Part shown: positions 10,230 to 21,817 of the stretch, piece by piece | Numbering within the stretch: the first letter of the stretch is position 1 | Layout of the letters: every line of letters starts with the position of its first letter | NCBI GenBank assembly: GCA_964036315.1 | Contig: OZ038487.1 | Coordinates: 53,467,282-53,531,281, forward strand | Source: Acanthosepion esculentum | Taxonomy: Eukaryota; Mollusca; Cephalopoda; Sepiida; Sepiidae | Length of the DNA stretch: 64,000 nucleotides | Direction: 5' to 3' | Program-made: the position numbers and the translations under genes | The notes under the pieces: model-generated | The model's input: the letters and a program-made list of their open reading frames with translations, nothing else | Told to the model about the DNA's origin: nothing | The model's database searches: none

Positions 10230-11860
10230 GATTTCCTAATTGTTTTTTTATTCATTCATTCTGTAAGTATTTAAATGTTTCTTTATAAAAAAATTAATAA
10301 TGTTTGATACATGTATGATAAATGATTTTCAGTCTTTATTCGAAAATTGTAGAAAGTAAATTATGGAGACTGTTTACACAGTAAGTAGAAAGGCAATAAT
10401 TTTTAATGTTTATAGAAATATTAAACATGGCTTTAATGCTTCAAAGTTTCTTGTATGTTGTAAATTATTATAGTGAATGTTTATCCACAGGTTTTCCAAA
10501 GAAAAACATGTTCATACATTAGATAAATCAGGTAAAGATGAAGGTTTAAACAAGACCAAAATAAAATATAAAAAAAACAGAAAAAGAAAGAAATGGTTAA
10601 TTGATAAGAGGATGATTTGAAGAAGAATAAGATGAAAAGATAAAATATATCTCATGATTACCATATGAGAGAGTGCTGAAAAGAAAATGAAGTTAAAAAA
10701 GCAGTAAAGATAGGATAAAATGATGCGAAATAGGCTGAAGAAAATAAGAAAGTGAAAAGAAAAGATTGAATGCAAAAGGGAAAAGAAAATGATGAAACAG
10801 AGACAAAAGTTTTTTTTTAAAAATTAGGGAGAAATGATAAAATAAAGATAAAAATATATGCATTTTTCCCTTCCCCCCAAATAAGTCCCACTGAAGTAAA
10901 AAGATTATAAAATTAATTCAATATAATAAATACTTCTATGATTCTGGGCTTGCTAATTTTATAAACCACATTTTCTCCCAGATATACTTTGGAATTAACT
11001 GAAAGAATTCTTCTTAAAGAAGGGGAAAAAACTTGCTGTAAGGAGCAGTCATGGCAAGGTAGGAACTCAATGGAACAAATATAAGATATTTTTTCCAGTA
11101 GTTTTATTTGATTTTCCTCCCATTTTTGTTTCAATTTTTCTAATGATTTTTTCCTCTTTTTTATATTGAATTAAAAAAAAAGAAAATTCCAAGACTGTTT
11201 TTTATAACTCTCTAAAATTACTACATTTTTTTTTTCCTTTTTTTTTTTTATCAAGCTTCCGGAATATTCTGGGCAGGCCACTGAAAATTTGATAAATTGG
11301 TGATCTCCTTCAAGTTAAATCAAGTTTCTAAAAAGAAATACATATATTAGATTACAAATTTTGGTAATTCTTTTTAGGCATTAAAGTTGAGTGTAGGAGG
11401 GGATGCAACAGAGGAATAGGAAGTGCAAAGAATTGCATAAATGCAAGAAGAAAATAAAGGAGAAAAAAAAGACTCTGAAGAAAAAAGATTTTTTGAAAGA
11501 AAAAGTATATGAAAAGCAATAAAAAAAATGGTGGGAAAAGGAAGAAGGAATAAATATAGAATAAGTGAAAAAATAAATAAATGAAATTTTGGATAAAAGA
11601 AGGAGCTAAAAATAAAAAAAAGGCAAAAATACATGAAGAAGTAAAAATTGGTAAAACAGAAAATAAATGAATGAATGAAATGAGATATAAAGGATTTTAG
11701 ATAAAAATTAGAAACATTCATTTGAAAATAAAATATTCTCATAGATTATTTTTAAGGACAAATATGTTTTTTGGATACCAGTAAAAAAAGGGCATCAATT
11801 TATCTTGGGATGATCTTCTATTTGGAGAAAGAGAATTTAAAAAAAAATTATGCTATTGTT
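10230..11860. other. AT-rich DNA with two purine-rich tracts
   Basis: At 10510-10830 and 11395-11740 the plus strand is nearly all A and G, so the opposite strand reads as Phe/Leu/Ser-rich ORFs (for example 11374-11742) that are not credible genes. Other parts are plain AT-rich sequence. No family assigned. Confidence 0.5.
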
Positions 11861-11861
11861 C

Positions 11862-12680
11862 CCAAGGATGCTGAGATTACCATGGACTGAACATGTGATC
11901 AATATATAGAAAAAATGGAAACAGAAAGTACACTTACATCGTCAGCACCTGCTCACATTTAAGTATCAGGATCATCATCCTCTCTCTTTATTCCTTTTCT
12001 CCCCTCTGGTGGTGGAGATGGAGATGGCTATGAAGGCTCAGCCTACACTTGAAGAGTTGTGAGCAGGAGTCAGAGAGGAGTGTGGTAGCTGGACACTGAT
12101 GTGCAAGTCGGGCCCTCCTGATAGCACATCCCAGATCCTCTTCATGTTGACAGCTGGACACAAAAGTCTCAGTCCCACCTTGGATGGTCTTATGCCAGGA
12201 AGGCCAATTTGCAGCAACAGTTTCCCAGGTCCCAGACCTGATGTTAGCCTGTGACAACTGATCCTTGAAGAGTCATTTTGGACCTCCGCATAGCATCTTG
12301 CTGCTGGTGAGTTCTCCAAACAGGATGATACATAAGATGTGACCTGTCCAGCAGAGGGGATGCTGAAGGATGGTGGCCTCAATGCTGCTGTGTAGAGATG
12401 TTTGTGATAGGACATACGTTTATACTTATACACTTATACGTTTATACTTATATACTTATACGTAGCATCATCAAGAGACAGTTGAAATTTCTGGGGCACA
12501 TAATGAGGAAAGAGGGCTTGGGAAATTTTACACTCACAGGACATATCGAAAGGCAGAGGAAAGCAGCACATAACCTACCTAACGAGCTTGTTTGAATGGT
12601 AAAGGAAGTAGGTGAGAGTCATGATTGTCCACGTCCTCAAGGGAAATGGCATATCATATAGAAGAAGATTGTGCACCCTA
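11862..12680 (+). pseudogene. RTE-like LINE 3' fragment split by an insertion
   Basis: The left piece (11862-11946) reads 'aaggatgctgagattacca', 'tggactgaacatgtgatcaa' (the MLRLPWTEHVIN region). The right piece (about 12461-12680) resumes with RQLKFLGHIMRKEGLGNFT and ends with the family tail 'catgattgtccacgtcc'. The two pieces are collinear and in the same strand, so 11947-12460 is an insertion. The LINE itself is truncated and dead. Confidence 0.75.
11947..12460 (+). mobile_element. Unidentified GC-richer insertion of about 515 bp
   Basis: It interrupts the RTE relic and is visibly richer in G and C than its surroundings. The right end is a short minisatellite of units like 'cgtttatacttata' (12415-12460), typical of a retroposon tail. 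The flanks show 'catcgtca' on the left and 'catcatca' on the right, a possible 8-bp target duplication with one mismatch. Two overlapping minus-strand ORFs (89 and 131 residues) show no motif I recognise. Strand is guessed from the tail. Confidence 0.5.
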
Positions 12681-13084
12681 TTACAAGGTTCAAGAGCCAC
12701 TCAAATAAAGAGAGGAAGAGAAAGTCAAAATAATTATAAATTACAGGGAGCAGGTAGATAAATCATAAAGTTTATTTAGTCTGGTACAAGGCAACAATTG
12801 TTGAGTATCAATTGAATATCCAGTTCTTATCACAGAGATATAGATAGATGCAATGCTCAAAAACTAAATAATACCTCTGTTATTTTATAATACTGTTCTT
12901 GTTTACTGTGAACCAGCATTTAATATATTTTCCTTTTAAACCTAACTCTTTGACTGAACAATTTTAATTATTGAAGCTGGTTCCGTGGAATTTTCTCTTT
13001 ACAATCAAAGAAATTTGCTTTTCTCTGTTCCAAAAAAAAGAGAGAAGGAACATGAATTATTTTATTTTTTATTATTTACACTAA
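12681..13084. other. AT-rich spacer
   Basis: No feature recognised. Confidence 0.35.
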
Positions 13085-13262
13085 TTATATTGTTCAGACT
13101 GTTGTCCGCATCTTTATTGGATAGCTCAATTTTCAGTTAGTTACATTTAGTAACTTTAGTGTTTTTGCTCACCTCTGCTGTGGCCAGGTATTAAACTCAC
13201 AACTCTTTGGATCAAGCCATTTTTGTATTGCTTTAGCCAACTTTTTTATCCATTGGGCCATG
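13085..13262 (-). mobile_element. tRNA-SINE family H fragment, minus
   Basis: Read on the minus strand it has a tRNA-like head near 13180-13260 ('gtattaaactcacaactc' is the complement of the B-box region) and, after a deletion, the family's 3' tail at 13085-13120 ('cagactgttgtccgcatc' on plus). It faces the plus-strand copy that starts at 13263. Compare the fuller copy at 47697-48030. Confidence 0.55.
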
Positions 13263-13480
13263 TGTCCTGAGATGTCCAGAAGAGGCGGTGCATGTGGAAC
13301 TAGAACAATCTACCTCTGTGGTCTAAATAAAGGGTTTGGTTTGAAATTACAACGTATATCATCTGAAGAAAGCCAGAGTGTACAATGGCCGAAACATTTT
13401 GAATATGACAATAAAGATCAGGACAACATTCTGAACAATGTAATGTAGTGTAAATAGTTGAATTACCTCATCTCGGAAAT
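13263..13480 (+). mobile_element. tRNA-SINE family H, plus copy
   Basis: The body shows the family blocks in order: 'catgtggaactagaacaatc', 'aaataaagggttt', 'ctgaagaaagcc', 'acaatggccgaaaca', 'gacaataaagatcagga' and 'aacaatgtaa'. The CTGAAGA...CGAAA pair is discussed as a hammerhead-like core. The 62-residue ORF over it is incidental. Confidence 0.65.
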
Positions 13481-14735
13481 ATAGGCAGATTTTTATTATT
13501 TGTTATCTAATTTTTTTTATTAAAATTTTATGATAGAATATTATTTTTTGAAGTTGGCCCAACATGATTTTCTGTTTGGAACTAAAAGGTACCTGCTTTT
13601 CTGTAATACTTTTGGTGGAAACTTCCAATAAAAAAAAGATGAACTTGAATTTTACTAATTATACTTATTATTCCAATAGTAATAAAATAGCACAGGTGTT
13701 TGAAAAAATATGATACCATTTCAGGCTATGGGAAAGAAATATTTTGCAGGATAACATTAAAACCAAAACATTATATAAAACAATAAAATTAATGGAGTTA
13801 CTTGGAAAGTAAAAATATTTCCAGTTTCCAGTTCCCCATTGTAGGCCTTAGTATATTTGTGATATGTTAACACCTTAATACAATGGCAGGAATGACCAGG
13901 ATGGCTGAAAGAAATGAATACCAAATGCACATCGTCTCAAATATATATTGCTTTGTTATACAAATTTCATGGACTTGTACTACAGATTCATAAAAAACTG
14001 TAACAAATAACAGAAACGACATCACTTGAAGACTTTCAACAGCATTAACAACTACAATCTAACTTCAAGAGAAAATAATGACATAAAAAGTTGTTGATTT
14101 TCCACACTACTTCAAACAAATGTTAGGAAGGAAGTCTCAGTCAATTCTGGAAAGAGCAATAACAGTAACTGGACTGCAGATAGCTATATTCTTGAAAAAT
14201 TATTTTAATGGATTTTATAAATTGTGGGCTCTTCTGTCAGTGAATGCCAAATGTTATCTCACAAGGAAATGGCTAATATTATCGTTACCATAATAGGTTT
14301 TATGAATTGTATAAGACAAGGACACAATTTATTTAATGTAGTCAGGTTTTTGTGGCTTGTAATAAAGTTCCTTAACCCATTTCCTCCAACCAACAGAGTA
14401 GCTTAAATCAAACACTCCAACAGCACGTGACTCCTGTTTGCTACAGCAGTTGCATCTCTTCCTGTCGCCTCCTTAAGCACTTTTTATAGATTGAGTGGCA
14501 GTTCAAATTTGCATAGGTTAAAAGAGATTCTCAAGAAAGTCTAACTGGCTCCAAGATTTATCTTTTTTAAATATATGACTCGTAAAGCCACCATTTTCTT
14601 TTTGGAAATATTTTACATGCAAGACACATCTGAATTCATTTTTGTCTTGGAGGTAAGCCATTTTCTCTTGTGTTACATTTAACTTATTCAGCAAGAACTA
14701 GAAGTCTAATCAGGATTTATTATGAGTGAGCAGAG
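13481..14735. other. AT-rich stretch, nothing assigned
   Basis: No repeat in this window matches it and no coding signal is convincing. The 60-codon ORF at 14224 has no recognisable motif. Confidence 0.35.
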
Positions 14736-14739
14736 TCTT

Positions 14740-15470
14740 AACATGAAATGTCCAAATAGTGAGATGTCGATTGCAGGCATAGAAAGAAAACTGCAGGAAT
14801 TCCTTGACGAAGTAGTAAAGTAAAACTGAAAGTAAGGACTGGTTGCACTGCCAATTATAAGAAGACAGAATGTCTGTTTGTCAGCAAAAGGAACAGTTCA
14901 AGATGTGAAGTACAAATTAGTGATGTCAAAATAAAGCAACTATAGAAATTTAAATATCTGGGAAGATAACAGAAAATATAAGAATGTAATCTGAAGACAC
15001 ATAGGAATAGCGAAAGATCCCTTTCAAAGACTAAACAAACTATTTAGAAACAGAAAAATTTAATTAGCAACAAAGAAAAGAACGGCAATCTAATATCAAG
15101 ATACTGAACAATTTCCTTAAAGATGAAGAAGCTTAAGGCAACAGAGATACTGGGAATAACATGGACTAAGCATTCAATCATAAGGAAGTTTTAAGGAAAA
15201 TAGAAACAAAAAGGACACTTATACTGAGAATTTAAAAGAGTTAAAATCTCTAGAGCAAATAATGGGGAAAGAGGGTTTGGAAAATTTGACACTTATAAGA
15301 CATAGTGCAGTGTTAAAAAGGGACAATGGGAAACAGTGAGCAATCTACGTAATGAGCTTTTGTAAATGGCAAAACAGAGAGGAGGAAGGATAGTAAAAAA
15401 ACAAACATTTCTAAAAGCTACAAAGAACAGGCCGTTGCAGAGAGCCATGATCGCCCACATTATTTCAGTT
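14740..15470 (+). pseudogene. RTE-like LINE RT C-terminal relic
   Basis: The plus strand follows the family from just downstream of the RT catalytic box ('gaaagaaaactgcaggaatt' = ERKLQEF) through 'aagaagacagaatgtctg' (KKTECL), 'aaatttaaatatctggga' (KFKYLG), 'actgggaataacatggac' (LGITWT) and the tail 'gagccatgatcgcccacat'. Frameshifts and stops are frequent. It is 5'-truncated before the catalytic aspartates, so it is inactive. Confidence 0.75.
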
Positions 15471-15524
15471 TTCATCCATTGAAGGATTGGTTTCTTTTAT
15501 TTTTTATTTCTGTATTTCTTAAAT

Positions 15525-15735
15525 TTAAAATGGACGAATGGGAAATTTATAAGCATGCAAGATCAATCCTGGCATGAAAAATTGTCTGGCATGACACAGT
15601 GAACTAACTTTTCTAGCTCTAATTGATTCAATATTTTCTTTCTTCTTCATGTCTGTGGAAAACATGAAACCAAGAATGTGCAATAAGTTACTCTCCTGGA
15701 AGGTAGCATCAGCCATGCTGATGGATGGTAAAAAT
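15525..15735 (-). pseudogene. CR1/jockey-like LINE fragment (family C)
   Basis: The minus strand encodes ENIESIRARKVSSLCHARQF followed by MPGLILHAYKFPIRPF, clearly homologous to the KYIESVASSTARKVGSLCRA region of the better copy at 36066-36659. It contains only this short segment between the RT thumb and the 'CMEYCCHIWSG' region. Confidence 0.7.
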
Positions 15736-15739
15736 GGTT

Positions 15740-15985
15740 CTCTATGTCCCTGGTAATGGCATGAACCCATCTCTTTTCCCCCACTCCAAATATAGGCTAA
15801 GATAACAAGATAGACTATGACATAAGTGGATGGCAACCAAAGTGAAAGAAAACTGAAGTCAGACTTGTAGAAAAGGCAACAGGAAACCACTCCACTATCT
15901 TTCTCAAGAATGCTTGGTAAATTCACATATATTAAAGAAAAAGAAACTAAGGAGAGCCATGATCACCTGAATTCTGAAGAGACAT
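15740..15985 (+). mobile_element. SINE family A fragment
   Basis: It carries the decayed body ('gcatgaacccatctctttt', 'ggcaacaggaaaccactcc') and the LINE-like tail 'gagccatgatcacctgaatt'. Its tail lies directly against the tail of the minus-strand RTE copy that begins at 15990, so the two 3' ends face each other. Confidence 0.6.
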
Positions 15986-15989
15986 CTTC

Positions 15990-16660
15990 TTCTTTTTCTA
16001 TGTGCTGTGTTCCTTTATGATGTGTGTGATCATGGCTCTCCCTAACTTCCTATTTTTCATTTCTCTTAGCAGTGTTTGTCTTTTTACTTTCCTTTTCCCT
16101 CCCTGTTCTGCTATCCATTTACACACACTTCTTAGGTAAGTTTTTTGCTGTTTCTTTGTTCTTTGTGCCTTTAATGAATCCTGTGAGTATCAAATTTTCC
16201 AGGCCTTCTTTTCTCATTCTGTGTTCAAGAAATTTTAACTGTCTCTTTTTTGTTTTATGTTTAATCATCCTTTTTGTTTCCATTTTTCTTAAGACATCCT
16301 TGTTTTTTTATATACTCCATCCATGGGATTCTCAGCATCCTTCTGTAAAACTACATCTCTGCTGCCTCATCTCCTCTTCATCTGTGAGGAAATTGCCCAG
16401 CATTGTCAGAGCATTTCAGCACTCCTATTTTTTTTGTTTCTAACAAAATTTTCCTGTTTCATAATACGTTGCTTAATTTTTGGAAGGCATCTTTCGCTAT
16501 TCTGATATGCCTTCAGATCTCAGTGTCACATTTTCCATCATCAGTTAAAACACTTCCTAGATAGTTAAATTTCTGTACTTGTATAATTTATCCGTTTTCA
16601 ATTTGAACTTTGCATCTTGTGCTTTTTTCTCTTGCTGATGACCATATATTCTGTTTTCTT
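15990..16660 (-). pseudogene. RTE-like LINE C-terminal relic
   Basis: The minus strand, starting at about 16660 and ending at 15990, follows the common LINE: complement of an 'ENIWSSARE'-type start, then the region around 16320-16400 (complement of 'FYRRMLRIPW', visible as 'gggattctcagcatcc' on plus), the GHxMRKEG block near 16200 and the tail 'catgatcacacacatc'. The ORFs on the plus strand (16072-16505) are antisense shadows of it. Confidence 0.7.
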
Positions 16661-16744
16661 ACAATTGATGATTATTCTTTACTTGCTTTCCATGACTGCC
16701 TTGTCATAGCATTAAAAAAGACTTGTTTATCACACTGTTTAAAT

Positions 16745-16957
16745 AATGGTAATATTAGTTGTTTCCCTACAAGGAAACATTTGGCATTCATTGACCAAGC
16801 AGCCAGTTCTACTCCAACTACATTTTTCTTCACTCTATGGCCATTGGGATAGGATCAAAATGTAGTATCTTCTCCTCATCTATAATGGCAATAGTAATAT
16901 GAGCTGTTTCTCTGCAAGGAAACATTTGGCATTCATTGACCATGCAGCCAGTACTAC
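16745..16957. repeat. Two direct repeats of about 70 bp, period about 140 bp
   Basis: Both copies contain 'aaggaaacatttggcattca' followed by 'ttgacca', one base difference, 'gcagccagt' and 'tctac/actac'. The first is at about 16745-16815 and the second at about 16885-16957. The sequence between is not repeated. Non-coding. Confidence 0.75.
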
Positions 16958-16959
16958 TT

Positions 16960-17635
16960 TTGGTTGAAATTTATAAAATCTTTCTTTTAAAACAATTTTT
17001 CAGGAAAATAAGTTTCTCAAGTCCAGTAACTGGACATCTGTAATAATATCATAATTATTGCTGAAATATATATACAAATTGATAATTTGGCCTAATGGTT
17101 GACAATGACCTCTTCAAATGTAAGCATAAAATCTGAATATCTATTCCAAAGAAAATGTTTTTAAATTTGGAAAAGGTTAAAATATAACAGGTAAACATGC
17201 AGGAAATAATCTTGATGAGCCTTTCCTTTGACCTTGATCTTTTGTCATTTTATAGGTCTGAGAGAAAAAATGTTGCACCATTTTTTTTTTAAATTTTAAT
17301 TTTACCTTCTTTGTTGTTGGGGAGCACAGAGAAGAATAACGTTTTCCATCATTGGAACAGGTTTTCTGGATTTGATACTAGAATGCCAATTATTTTTAGT
17401 AAAGCTGGCCTTGAACAAATTGTAGTTAAGTTTTTCACTCAGAAGCTACCTTGATTTACTGTATCCCTGTATTTTTCAAGTATAGGTATATGAAAAAGAA
17501 ATATTGGGCGTGCCCTATTATGTGTCCAATCAGCATTTCTCTGTTCCTATTAGCCATTTATAAGCTTAATAAGAAGATAAAAATCAATAAAAATACAAAT
17601 TGGATCTAAGAAAGGTTTGTATGCATTGAATGCAA
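16960..17635. other. AT-rich stretch, nothing assigned
   Basis: No supported gene, repeat or RNA. Confidence 0.35.
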
Positions 17636-17639
17636 AATG

Positions 17640-17955
17640 ATAGGATTTTATTATTATCATTATTATTATTGTTATTATGAATGATAGAAGATAATAATGC
17701 TTGTCTGTTATAGGAATAGGAAGAGTGAGAGAAAGAAAAAAGTGAAAGAATTATTGAAATTGTTAGAAGAAAGATGAAAAGGTGAGTAAATAAAAAAGAA
17801 AGAAAAGAAACATGAAAAATAAAAAATAAATAAAGTAATAGAATAAGAATGAGAGAAACCTGAAAATTGAAATAAAGAAATTGCAGCTAGAAAAACACTT
17901 GTGAATTCAAAAAAGTTCTGTGAAAAAAAAGCCGAATATGAGAAAGATAGAAATA

Positions 17956-17986
<31 letters not shown>

Positions 17987-18170
17987 GAGAAAATTAAAAT
18001 AGAAAAATAAAAGTCAAATATAATAATGAGAAAGAGGAAAAGAAAGCCGGTATAAGAAATAGGAAGTTGAGAAGCAAATAATAAATAAATTGATAATGAT
18101 GAAAAGGAAGAAAGAATGAAAGAAACCCAAGGGAAGTCAATGCCTACCTTGTTTGTCAATGTAAGTTAAT
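17640..18170. repeat. Purine-rich tract with (GAAA)n
   Basis: The plus strand is dominated by A and G from about 17690 to 18130, with an (ATT)n-like run near 17655 and a GAAA tetranucleotide array at 17955-17987. The opposite strand gives a Phe/Ser-rich 90-residue ORF that I do not accept as a gene. Confidence 0.8.
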
Positions 18171-18475
18171 GAGTTACAAAGTTAGGTGGGGAGAGTGATG
18201 GGGAAAATGAAATAATATGGGCTAATGTATAATGTTGCACTGACTGACCTTATTGCTCTGCTTCCCACCATCAAAGCTGCCACCTTGTCTACCAAAGTTT
18301 AGCCTGTCTGGTCCATTTACATGGATACCCCACTGATTTTATTTAGCTTTTTTGTCTTTTTATGTTGCTATTCTCTTTCATTTTTAATACGTTTTCTTTT
18401 TTTCATTGGTTCACTTTATTTTTGTTGTTGTTGCTGTTATTGTCCCAGCCCCTTTTCTTGCGGGGGTGGGGGGAA
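18171..18475. other. Mixed-composition spacer
   Basis: A short G+C-richer piece at 18240-18340 interrupts the purine tracts. I cannot assign it. Confidence 0.3.
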
Positions 18476-19402
18476 TGTTCTTTCATTTTTATTGTTTTAG
18501 TTATAAAAGGATAATATAAAAAAAGGGATGGAAAAGAATTCTGGGGGAAAAATGGAAGAGTGGGGAAATTTTTTTTTTTTTTGCATGTATGTAAAATTTG
18601 GGAAAAGATAATATGAGGGAGGGGGAAGGAAGGAAATAAATAAATAAATTAATTAATTAATTAAGAAAAATATAGGAAGAAGATAGATATTTGCAGAAGG
18701 AGGGAGTTAGGAAAGAATGAATGAGTAAATTAAGAGGAACATAAAAAAGAAAGATATTTGCTAAAGAGTAATAAAAACAGAAAGATATTTAAGAAAAGGA
18801 AGAGAGGAACTTGTGAAGAGAAACAAAAAAGAAAGAAAGAAAAGGATATATTTGCTAAGAGAGAAAGAAGGAAAATAGATGTTAAGAGTAACATAAGAAA
18901 ATGTTAGATTAGTGATAAATGTTAATGACAGAAGTATATTTTATATGGTGAAAAGTATGTTTTTTTATGTTGCCTTTTCTCATGATTTATGAGACTTACC
19001 AATTTTAAATATCAGAAGAAAGGAAAGAGGAAAAATGGAGAAAAAAAAAAACAATGCATAAAAATGTGGTCTAACAGTGAGTGTAAAGAAAACTGTCAAG
19101 GATAAAGAGCCTGTCTTGGAAATTGGATAGGATTTACAATATATAGATAAGAAGAAGAAAAAATTATTTAAAAGATTGAAAGGGGAAGGGGTTGAGGAAT
19201 GAAAATATAAACGAAGGAGAAATATAAATCCCAAATGGAGAACTTCTGCAAAATAAAAGCATAAAAAAGTAAACAAAAGAAAATGAAAGAGAAAAATAAT
19301 GAAAAAAAAAAAAAAGAAATGTGCAAGGAGAAAGAAAGAATATAAGTCAAAATAAAGAAAATATATTATGGAAACCAAAGGCAAAAGTAAAAAGAAATGT
19401 AG

Positions 19403-19434
<32 letters not shown>

Positions 19435-19990
19435 GAAAACAAAGAAAAATAGAAAAGTAAAAAAAAAAATTGAAAAAGAAAAGTTGAAAAAAATAAAGTA
19501 ACATCCTTAAAAATTTGAAATAAAAAAGCCCAAAATAGCATGAAAATATATTTATTCAGTTTATCTTTAGTCTGGCATAAGGTTTCGAGTATAGAGCACC
19601 CAGTGAAGAGTAGAGGCATTATATAATAGTAATGATCTGTTTGACTCGATCAGCAATCATAATCCCGTCGTGAGGCGCCCTTAGCTTGAAAATGTACTGA
19701 TAGAAGAAAAAATAGGTGAATGAATGAGCTTTTGGCATGATAAAACAAAAGCAAGATAAAATAAAAATGGAAAAATCTAAAATGAAGCAAAGAATAAGGT
19801 AATCCATCTGTCAGAGAATGACAGATTGGAAAAATATAGGCGTGAACAAAAAATAAAATGTCTGAAAAGTCTTCAATAACAAGAAGGCCAGATAAGGAGA
19901 CTATCAGGAAATGCAAGTGTAAAAGAAGAAAAGAATGAGAGATAAAAGAAAAATGCAAAGAAAATGTGTGAGAATAAAATTAAGAATGAA
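18476..19990. repeat. Long purine-rich tract
   Basis: Almost 1.5 kb in which the plus strand is mostly A with G, including A runs at 19404-19431 and short tandem runs such as 'aataaataaataaattaatt' near 18636. The minus strand therefore carries several Phe-rich ORFs (18980-19504, 19347-19619, 19650-19958). These have no domain, no codon logic and overlap each other. A less biased island lies at 19580-19690. Confidence 0.8.
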
Positions 19991-19994
19991 TGAA

Positions 19995-20240
19995 ATCTAA
20001 TGGAAATGGTAACCGAGTGGTTAATGTGCAGGACAAGTGACACAAAACCCCATGATTCAGTTCCTTGTGTTGGTCAGATGCAGCAGAGAGAGGAAAAGTT
20101 TTGATTTCAGAAGTGGAAGTCTAAAGATTCTCTTGAGGTAGGTAACAGAAAACCAATGTTTTCACATGTCCCTCAGCAATTGCAAAAAGGATTTAAAAAT
20201 ATTGGTTGCCATGAGACAAATGTGTATTCTACCACAATTA
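19995..20240 (+). mobile_element. Possible tRNA-derived SINE, distinct family
   Basis: The start 'ggtaaccgagtggttaatg' resembles a Leu/Ser-type A box and 'gattcagttcc' a weak B box about 45 bp later. I see no second copy with this head in the window, apart from a similar but more canonical Leu/Ser-type head at about 31990-32065 (minus). The assignment is tentative. Confidence 0.35.
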
Positions 20241-20995
20241 AAATGCTATCATTTAATTTTCATAACAAATAAATAAAATTTCCAAAAAATAGTTGTGGAA
20301 AAGGGATATATTATAATTTTTGTGGGAAAATGTGTATTTCTTAATAAGTACAGTATACATATACTGTATATATTGCTGGCAGAAGATACTAAATGTAAAT
20401 ACAGAATGTTTTAATTGAATTTTTTTAATTTTACATAAATTATTGCTTGATATTTTTTTAAAATTTTGTAAGTAATTGGTTGATATTTTTAAATAGTTTA
20501 CTCACTTTAACAGATAGTTCAAAAGTACAATAGAACACTGAATACAGTCCATTATATTAAGAGGAATTATTTGTGTTCATGATTGTTAAAATCTGCCAAT
20601 AATTGCGTTTGCAGCCAATTCATCCTTTTCAATGGATATTAACATGTATGATTCAAAATTCTCCTCAGATAGAGAATTTTTTAACCTTATCTTTATGATT
20701 TGTAGCTTTGAACATGTCCTCTCAAATGCATAACTGATAGTGTACAAATGACTTTATAAAGTTCTTATTGTTTTTTATTACTAAAACAGTTGTCTGTGTT
20801 TGTTTCTTTATTGCATTTCTATTTGATATAGGGGCCTACTTGCCATGGGCAAGCTGACACCCAGACCAGTTCACCACTGTTCCTCATTTGTACTTTAATG
20901 AAATGGAAGAAGTTCATAACACTTTCACTGCTGCATTGTTGCTTGGCTGTGCTGGCCTTTTGGGTGGTTTGAAATAGGAAAATGATATTTACATT
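20241..20995. other. AT-rich stretch, nothing assigned
   Basis: No recognised feature. A slightly G+C-richer patch sits at 20830-20990. Confidence 0.35.
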
Positions 20996-20999
20996 ATTT

Positions 21000-21075
21000 A
21001 CATCATTCAGACTGCTGTCCTCATTGCTATATTCATGACATTTCAGCTGTTGTACATGCTGTCCTTCACAATATA
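21000..21075 (-). mobile_element. SINE family H 3' fragment
   Basis: Plus-strand text 'cattcagactgctgtcctca' and 'gacatttcagc' is the complement of the family H tail. Only the last 75 bp or so remain. Confidence 0.55.
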
Positions 21076-21077
21076 TA

Positions 21078-21345
21078 TTTCAACTATCTCTTTCTCATCT
21101 TAAGTATAAGTTTCCTTTTTCTTGAAAAGTTCATCATTGTTCTCATGTTCAATCCATGGTATTCTCAGCATCCTCCTGTAGAACCACATTTCTGATGCTT
21201 CAAGTCTCTTCTTCATCTGCAAGGAGACAGTCTGGCATTCACTGCCACATAGGAGGACTGATATTACACACCTGTCAGCCAAGTAGAGTAACATAGATTC
21301 ATCTATCATCTGGTTCACATTTCTCTCAGGTTTTTTGAACAAGAG
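21078..21345 (-). pseudogene. RTE-like LINE fragment
   Basis: The minus strand has an 80-residue open stretch that includes VLLCGSECQTVSLQMKKRL and EASEMWFYRRMLRIPWIEHE, the segment just before the GHIMRKEG block. Both ends are truncated. Directly next to it on plus is a CR1-like 3' tail (21346-21490). Confidence 0.8.
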
Positions 21346-21490
21346 TAGAGGTTTATCCCTTATTTTCTTTCAGGATTAGGTTTCCAGTTCCATCTAAAGT
21401 TTACTTATTCTCTTTAATTCCCAGTAGCCCTTTGCATCTTAGTAGTATTTTTGCCTTGCTTGGGGTTAACTGATTAAAATTAAAATAAAG
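21346..21490 (+). pseudogene. CR1/jockey-like LINE family C 3' tail
   Basis: It ends in the family's signature terminal sequence 'cttgcttggggttaactg' plus 'attaaaa'. The sister fragment at 62170-62300 has the same preceding text ('agtagaggtt', 'cagtagcccttt/cccctt'), so both come from one sub-branch. Non-coding 3' UTR only. Confidence 0.65.
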
Positions 21491-21815
21491 CTAGAAAAAG
21501 TTTTCAAACTTTTTTTTTACAATAATGTTCACTATCTACAAGGCCACAAGGTAGAGAGTTACAGAGTAAGAGGCATATGCAGATATGTAGGGAAGATAAC
21601 GGTTAACCCTAGATTGGAACAGGTAAAAATTGTAGTGATTGGGGAAGCATCCTTTTCAGAATCAATTCCACAAAGCAAAGCAGTGGTCTGTGGGATGAAA
21701 CTGATTGAGTGAACCTTACATAAATGGGTTAAATTAATAAAAAGAGTGGAGTTAATTAATATTATTTCTTTTAAATATTATTTTAAATATTCTTTTTGAA
21801 TATTATTTCTTTTAA
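21491..21815. other. Unassigned spacer
   Basis: A moderately balanced patch (21540-21740) is followed by AT-rich repeats of 'attatttcttttaaa'. No identification. Confidence 0.3.
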
Positions 21816-21817
21816 AA

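Noticed and set aside
12038..12433. Two overlapping minus-strand ORFs in the 515-bp insertion
   Set aside because: Few stops are expected from the G+C-richer composition; no domain or start context supports either.
18980..19958. Several long minus-strand ORFs (up to 174 codons)
   Set aside because: They are Phe/Leu/Ser-rich readings of a purine-biased tract, overlap in different frames and contain no motif.
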